Source of the DNA: JACQFZ01 sp041485885
GTDB lineage: Bacteria; Pseudomonadota; Gammaproteobacteria; Acidiferrobacterales; Sulfurifustaceae
NCBI GenBank assembly: GCA_041485885.1
Contig: JBGPKL010000089.1
Coordinates: 1-9,856 of the forward strand
Length of the DNA stretch: 9,856 nt
Direction: 5' to 3'
Shown: one piece after another, positions 6,952-9,856 of the stretch
How positions within the stretch are numbered: position 1 is the stretch's first letter
How the letters are laid out: each line of letters opens with the position of its first letter
Made by a program: the position numbers and the translations under genes
The notes under the pieces: generated by a model
Database searches by the model: none
What the model was told of the DNA's origin: nothing
The model's input: the letters and a program-made list of their open reading frames with translations, nothing else

Positions 6952-7815
6952 TTATTTCGCTCGCGCCAGCGCTTGGTTAAGCGCGCGCCTCGTCATTTCG
7001 CCGGCCATAGCGCGCTTGTATTCCACCGGTCCGCGCATATCGGCCGTGGGGTCGCAGGCCTCCATCGCCAGCTTCATGGCTTGTTTGATCAATGCATCAT
7101 CGATCCGCTTACCCGTGAGGAGCTGCTCGGCTTCGCTCAGATGCAACGGCGTCGGCGCGACGTTGGTGAGCGCGATGCCGATACGGCTGCACGTACCTTT
7201 GTCGAGCGTGAGCTGCACCGCCGTCGCGGCGGTCGCGAAATCGCCGACTTTACGTTTGAGCTTTTGGTAGGAGTAGCCGCTCCCGCGCGGAGGAATCGGA
7301 ATCCGGATCTCGGTCAGTATCTCGTTCGCCGCTATCGCGGTTTGCAGCGGCCCGAGATAAAAACCGTCCGCCGCCACCACCCGCTCCTTAGAAGGTCCAC
7401 GCAACACGAACGACGCGCCGAGCGCGAGCATGACTGCGGGGTGATCGTTGCCGGGGTCGCCGTGCGCGACGTCGCCGCCGATGGTGCCGCGGCTGCGAAC
7501 TTGCGGATCGGCGATCACGCGCGCGGTCTCGACGATCAACGGGCATTTTTCTTTCAACAGTGCCGACGCGATCAATTCGTTCTCGGTCGTCATCGCGCCG
7601 ATATGCAGCGTGCCGGACGACTCGCGTATGCCTTTCAGCTCCGCGATCGGATTCAGATCGATCAGATGCGCGGGCGCGGCGAAGCGCAACTTCATCATCG
7701 GCAGCAGACTATGTCCGCCGGCCAACACTTTCGCGTCCTCGCCATACTTACCCAGCAGCTCTACCGCATGCTTGAGGTCGGCCGGCGCGTGATATTGGAA
7801 TGGACTTGGGATCAT
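6952..7815 (-). CDS. coxM: Aerobic carbon monoxide dehydrogenase medium (FAD) subunit
   Basis: The 287-residue protein is one residue shorter than Oligotropha CoxM. It carries FAD and takes electrons from CoxS to pass on to the quinone pool or other acceptor. The two FAD pyrophosphate-binding motifs are at the usual positions: AGGHS at 32-36 and TIGGD at 111-115, followed by VAHGDPGND. The C-terminal CO_deh_flav_C domain includes FATAATAVQL and IGIALTNVAPTPL. It is first of the leftward coxM-S-L genes, 10 nt ahead of coxS, which is the canonical order. The ATG at 7815 follows GGAGGGTAA, and a second AAGGAG lies a little further upstream. Confidence 0.97.
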   Translation of the reverse strand: MIPSPFQYHAPADLKHAVELLGKYGEDAKVLAGGHSLLPMMKLRFAAPAHLIDLNPIAELKGIRESSGTLHIGAMTTENELIASALLKEKCPLIVETARVIADPQVRSRGTIGGDVAHGDPGNDHPAVMLALGASFVLRGPSKERVVAADGFYLGPLQTAIAANEILTEIRIPIPPRGSGYSYQKLKRKVGDFATAATAVQLTLDKGTCSRIGIALTNVAPTPLHLSEAEQLLTGKRIDDALIKQAMKLAMEACDPTADMRGPVEYKRAMAGEMTRRALNQALARAK

Positions 7816-7839
7816 TTACCCTCCTTATGAACTCCTTAT

Positions 7840-7886
7840 AAAAAAAGAAAACAGCGTCCCCAAGAAAGTGGCGGAAAAGCGGACGC
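7840..7886 (-). terminator. Possible leader hairpin with T-tract ahead of coxM
   Basis: Read leftward, GCGTCC (7886-7881) can pair with GGACGC (7859-7854) across a ~21-nt pyrimidine-rich loop. The sequence then runs into TGTTTTC and seven T residues. This resembles an intrinsic terminator or attenuator between the predicted cox promoter and coxM. The stem is short and the loop large, so it may be only a T-rich leader. No known riboswitch pattern was recognised. Confidence 0.25.
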
Positions 7887-7972
7887 GGTGATCGGCGTGA
7901 CAGGGGAAGAAGAAAGCGCTCGATTGCTCGAGCCGTCGCGCAGGCGCGCGATCCATAACGACGCCCGGCGCT

Positions 7973-8001
7973 ACTATACGACCGTGGGTGGGGGGTGTCA
8001 C
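7973..8001 (-). promoter_or_regulatory. Predicted sigma70-type promoter for coxMSL
   Basis: On the minus strand GTGACA (8001-7996; 5 of 6 match to TTGACA) is followed after exactly 17 nt by TATAGT (7978-7973; 5 of 6 match to TATAAT). Transcription would start near 7966 and leave a leader of about 150 nt before coxM. The placement fits the only long gene set reading leftward from here. The spacer is strongly C-rich (9 of its first 10 bases). Confidence 0.55.
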
Positions 8002-8060
8002 GCGGCGGTTGCGGGCATTTTTTGAGCGCCGTTCGGCTGGCGGACGACCGCCGATCCATC

Positions 8061-8107
8061 TCCTTCCCCTCTCTCCCCTTGCGGGAGAGCGATGGGGAGA
8101 GGGGGAG
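8061..8107. repeat. C/G-tract hairpin repeat (CTCTCCC...GGGAGAG type)
   Basis: CTCTCCC and GGGAGAG form an inner stem; outer CCCCTCTC and GAGAGGGG can pair around or compete with it. This is a familiar dispersed proteobacterial repeat, similar in style to the palindrome near position 100. It lies upstream of the predicted cox promoter. Confidence 0.7.
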
Positions 8108-8115
8108 TAGTACGT

Positions 8116-8152
8116 GTAGCCCGGATGAAGCGAAGCGCAATCCGGGGTTTAG
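8116..8152. repeat. GTAGCCCGGAT...ATCCGGG dispersed repeat
   Basis: CCCGGAT (8120-8126) pairs with ATCCGGG (8140-8146) around GAAGCGAAGCGCA. The motif GTAGCCCGGATGAAGCG is a well-known intergenic repeat in many beta- and gammaproteobacteria. Confidence 0.75.
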
Positions 8153-8210
8153 ATTGGTTCGTGCTCCGCGCGAGCTGTCGAGTATGAAATTAACTTGTGG
8201 GTGGTTGACC

Positions 8211-8262
8211 CATCGCTCCCGGCATCCTGCCTCCCGCGAAATTCGTACGTCCCTGAACAGCA
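8211..8262. repeat. Copy 1 (diverged) of a ~50-bp repeat
   Basis: It shares CGCTCC, GCATCC, TGC, CTC and ATTCGTAC with the two copies downstream, in the same order. The palindromic core is degenerate here (GTACGTCCCTGAAC at 8245-8258). It lies within the gene-free stretch right of coxM. Confidence 0.65.
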
Positions 8263-8290
8263 CGGCAAGTAGCTTTTCTTTGCTCGTGGT

Positions 8291-8342
8291 CGCTCCGCGC
8301 ATCCATGCGCTCTCGCGACATTCGTACATCCCTGTACAGCAC
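8291..8342. repeat. Copy 2 of the ~50-bp repeat
   Basis: It carries the intact core GTACATCCCTGTAC (8324-8337), in which GTACA and TGTAC pair around TCCC. It is preceded by GCGCATCC and GCGCTCTCGCGACATTC, as in copy 3. Confidence 0.75.
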
Positions 8343-8453
8343 CCGAAAAGTCACCAAAAGAAACACGCCCCGGTCGCGGCGCCCGCGCGCGAGAATTACG
8401 CGATCGGTGCCCTGCGGTTTCTGCGCTACGCAATCCTGCTTCGCTTGAAACCA

Positions 8454-8477
8454 GGGTGCGCCATCCATGGCGCACCC
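8454..8477. repeat. Perfect 10-bp hairpin between repeat copies
   Basis: GGGTGCGCCA and TGGCGCACCC pair exactly around TCCA. It lies between copies 2 and 3 of the ~50-bp repeat. No T-tract follows on either strand. Confidence 0.65.
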
Positions 8478-8503
8478 GTTCGGCGGCGCGAATGCACGTT
8501 GCG

Positions 8504-8555
8504 CCGCTCCTGCGCATCCTGCGCTCGCGAGCATTCGTACATCCCTGTACAGCAA
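8504..8555. repeat. Copy 3 of the ~50-bp repeat
   Basis: It has the same core GTACATCCCTGTAC (8537-8550) and the same left flank as copy 2. Spacing is about 80 bp between copies 1 and 2 and about 210 bp between copies 2 and 3, so this is not a regular array. Confidence 0.75.
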
Positions 8556-8730
8556 GTGCGTTCGTGACTACTCCGCCTCACCCCACCGCTCCCGGACGCT
8601 CGCCCAACTCGCCGGCGGCGAAAACCCCGCCGCTCGGGCTCAAGCACGGTCGAGCGCAATCCACCGGGAGCGGTTGCGGTGCTTGGCTGGCTCTACGGGG
8701 AGTTAACAACAACTGCAACTACAACTGTGG

Positions 8731-8755
8731 TCGGGTTTCGCGCAGCGAAACCCGA
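8731..8755. repeat. Perfect 11-bp hairpin after the orphan gene; possible terminator
   Basis: TCGGGTTTCGC and GCGAAACCCGA pair exactly around GCA. It begins 2 bp beyond the stop of the leftward orphan gene. In that direction it is followed by a TTG/GTT-rich but not T-only tract, so it could aid termination. The same sequence style is also a known dispersed repeat. Confidence 0.65.
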
Positions 8756-8756
8756 G

Positions 8757-9671
8757 CTATGGACTCACATCTCTCGACGCTGTTGACAGAGGTAGGTACA
8801 AGTAGTGCGCCGCATCGACTCGAATTCCGCTTAGTACTGGAAGTATAACGGCACGGCATCTGTCATCGAGCGGATTCCAAGAGATCCCCCTTGCCCCCAA
8901 CTTCTCGGAAAGATGTTGGAGAAGCGGTTGTTCTAGACGATCAAGCCATTCACACAGCTTGCCGAAAAGCTCCCGTAGTGCTTGCTCGAAGTCTTCGTGG
9001 TGGATGGGCCCACCGACGCCAGTCAGTGATATGTCACCACTGAGTCGAGCATCACCAAGTTTGGCGCTGCCGTGAAAATACACGATATCGGTGTAATGCG
9101 TCAGTCGTTGACGAATGCCAACACCATATTTGAAGCCCTGATACCACCACGAATCGTTGCAATCCAACTCCAAGAAGAGTTCGCGCAAAGCCGGCGACGC
9201 CGCAATCTTTTCCTTCTGAAGCCTCGTCTTGAGTTCAGTAAAACCCTCCACGTCCTTCATAGCTGTTTCACCGTATGCAAGGACGTACGGGATAACGCGA
9301 GCCAGATCATCGATGAAGAGATTAAGGTAGTGAAAGGCGCTGTCAGCTGCGATTCCGCCCTCCTCTGGAATTTCAAAGGCTAGCTCCGGATGCGTGCCTT
9401 CAAGACCGCCTGCTGCGAGCCACTGATCCCACTCGTGTATTCGTTTTTGCAACTGCGCTAACGAACGGACCAGCCGCAGCACGACGCGACGGAAATGAAA
9501 TTCAATAGTGAGAGGACGTGTAGTCACGGGCACACGGTAACCTTGCTGTGCCTGAAGGCGAGCATCTACCCACGGATCGAAGATTCGCCAAACACCTAAC
9601 GCCCATCGAGGTTCGTTAGCACTATCGAAAAAAACGCCGTGTCGCAGTGCCGTCACGAAATTGGAAGTCAT
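8757..9671 (-). CDS. Hypothetical protein with an R-x4-H motif
   Basis: I do not recognise this family. From the ATG at 9671 it has 304 residues; a TTG at 9692 would add seven. It looks like a soluble, largely helical protein rich in Leu, Trp and charged residues, with no signal peptide or membrane segment. A helical stretch with FIDDLARVIPYVL is followed by NDSWWYQGFKYGVGIRQRLTHYTDIVYFHG. The Arg and His of RQRLTH are spaced R-x4-H (Arg187/His192 from the ATG), the signature spacing of HEPN-type RNases and toxins. That is only suggestive. The C-terminal third (HHEDFEQALRELFGKLCEWLDRLEQPLLQHL) reads as amphipathic helices. Codon use is visibly less GC-biased than in the cox genes, and an IS630-type element adjoins upstream, so recent acquisition is likely. 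GATAAT at 9700-9695 could be its -10 box, which would favour the ATG over the TTG. Neither start has a strong Shine-Dalgarno. Confidence 0.7.
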   Translation of the reverse strand: MTSNFVTALRHGVFFDSANEPRWALGVWRIFDPWVDARLQAQQGYRVPVTTRPLTIEFHFRRVVLRLVRSLAQLQKRIHEWDQWLAAGGLEGTHPELAFEIPEEGGIAADSAFHYLNLFIDDLARVIPYVLAYGETAMKDVEGFTELKTRLQKEKIAASPALRELFLELDCNDSWWYQGFKYGVGIRQRLTHYTDIVYFHGSAKLGDARLSGDISLTGVGGPIHHEDFEQALRELFGKLCEWLDRLEQPLLQHLSEKLGARGISWNPLDDRCRAVILPVLSGIRVDAAHYLYLPLSTASRDVSP

Positions 9672-9719
9672 CTGCAAGTCGCCAGGATACAAATATTATC
9701 GCGGACCTTGTATACGCAC

Positions 9720-9856
9720 TAGTGGACTGTAACGTTTAAATAGATAGTATCATTATACCCGTGGAGGGCGTGATGACACTGACCAAGAGCGAGCACACGG
9801 AACTGCAACGACAAGCGGGTGCGAGGAATGGGCGTGCGGATCGGGCCCGGCATGCA
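9720..9856 (+). mobile_element. Probable left end of an IS630-family insertion sequence (cut by window edge)
   Basis: A transposase start lies 53 bp inside a segment beginning TAGTGGACTGTAACG. IS630 elements insert at TA, and the TA at 9720-9721 is a plausible boundary. The right end and the matching inverted repeat are outside the window, so the exact end is inferred. Confidence 0.45.
9773..9856 (+). CDS. Partial IS630-family transposase, N-terminus
   Basis: Only the first 28 codons are inside the window, starting MTLTKSEHTELQRQAGARNG and continuing RADRARHA. The pattern of Leu-Thr, acidic residues, EL-x-R-x-A and an Arg/Ala-rich helix matches the start of the helix-turn-helix domain of IS630-type transposases. 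That domain binds the element ends; the DDE catalytic domain would follow. GGAGGG about 6 nt before the ATG is a strong Shine-Dalgarno and fixes the start. The call rests on a short sequence and could be another helix-turn-helix protein. Confidence 0.65.
   Translation, partial: MTLTKSEHTELQRQAGARNGRADRARHA

Larger units (their letters stand above)
7816..8756. other. Gene-free, repeat-rich stretch between coxM and the orphan gene
   Basis: About 940 bp contain no reading frame I would call a gene. The open frames across it are arginine-, serine- and proline-rich, overlap one another on both strands and run through the hairpins and ~50-bp repeats. The coxM-proximal 190 bp hold the predicted promoter and leader. 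The rest is a mosaic of dispersed repeats, plus a CAAC-rich tract near 8705-8728. It probably marks the edge of the conserved cox block. Confidence 0.6.

Noticed and set aside
5812..7830. Plus-strand open frames opposite coxL, coxS and coxM (5812-6498, 6426-6740, 6973-7830)
   Set aside because: All are shadows of the cox genes with no domain pattern of their own.
7816..7970. Molybdenum-cofactor riboswitch in the coxM leader
   Set aside because: I could not pick out the conserved elements of that RNA; only a simple stem followed by a T-tract is visible.
8211..8555. CRISPR array
   Set aside because: Only three imperfect units with very unequal spacing, and no cas gene is nearby.
7748..8567. 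Overlapping open frames of 120-190 codons on both strands right of coxM
   Set aside because: They run through several hairpin repeats and the ~50-bp repeat copies, are Arg/Ser/Pro-rich, and resemble spurious translations of dispersed repeats. One also overlaps the coxM start and promoter.

Overview
The window is GC-rich DNA, probably from a beta- or gammaproteobacterium. The protein families fit this, and so does the variety of short dispersed palindromic repeats typical of those groups. No rRNA or tRNA gene, or other direct taxonomic marker, is present. The centre looks chromosomal and conserved. Both flanks look like accessory or decaying DNA.

The core is a leftward (minus-strand) gene set for aerobic carbon monoxide dehydrogenase: coxM (FAD subunit), coxS (2x[2Fe-2S] subunit) and coxL (Mo/Cu catalytic subunit). 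The three are tightly packed, with a 10-nt gap, an ATGA stop/start overlap and a strong Shine-Dalgarno at each gene. CoxL carries the form I active-site motif AYRCSFR, whose cysteine holds the copper of the Mo-Cu centre. This marks a genuine CO oxidiser rather than a generic xanthine-dehydrogenase-like hydroxylase. A good sigma70-type promoter lies about 150 nt upstream of coxM, and the leader between them has a possible terminator-like hairpin. Downstream of coxL, across about 280 bp holding two long inverted repeats, is an XdhC/CoxF-type maturation factor with a C-terminal YHS domain. It is a plausible partner for assembling the Mo-Cu cofactor. No coxD or coxE maturation gene is in the window. 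A leftward extended SDR (epimerase/dehydratase-like) follows.

On the left, a rightward fragment of the last ~130 residues of penicillin-binding protein 1C (pbpC) abuts palindromic repeats and has lost the rest of the gene. A rightward alpha/beta hydrolase follows. It keeps the GHSTGG nucleophile elbow but has tyrosine where the family has its catalytic histidine.

On the right, about 940 bp without a credible gene separate coxM from the next gene. They hold several hairpin repeats and three copies of a ~50-bp repeat with a GTACATCCCTGTAC core. Then comes a leftward orphan gene of about 300 codons that I do not recognise; it has an R-x4-H motif of the kind seen in HEPN proteins. The window ends in the first 28 codons of a probable IS630-family transposase on the plus strand.

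The clearest functional unit is CO oxidation: coxMSL makes the enzyme, and XdhC-YHS probably helps mature it. The points of most interest are the YHS fusion, the missing coxD/E, the His-to-Tyr change in the hydrolase and the orphan gene beside the IS. I do not see clear proof of a wholly new system.
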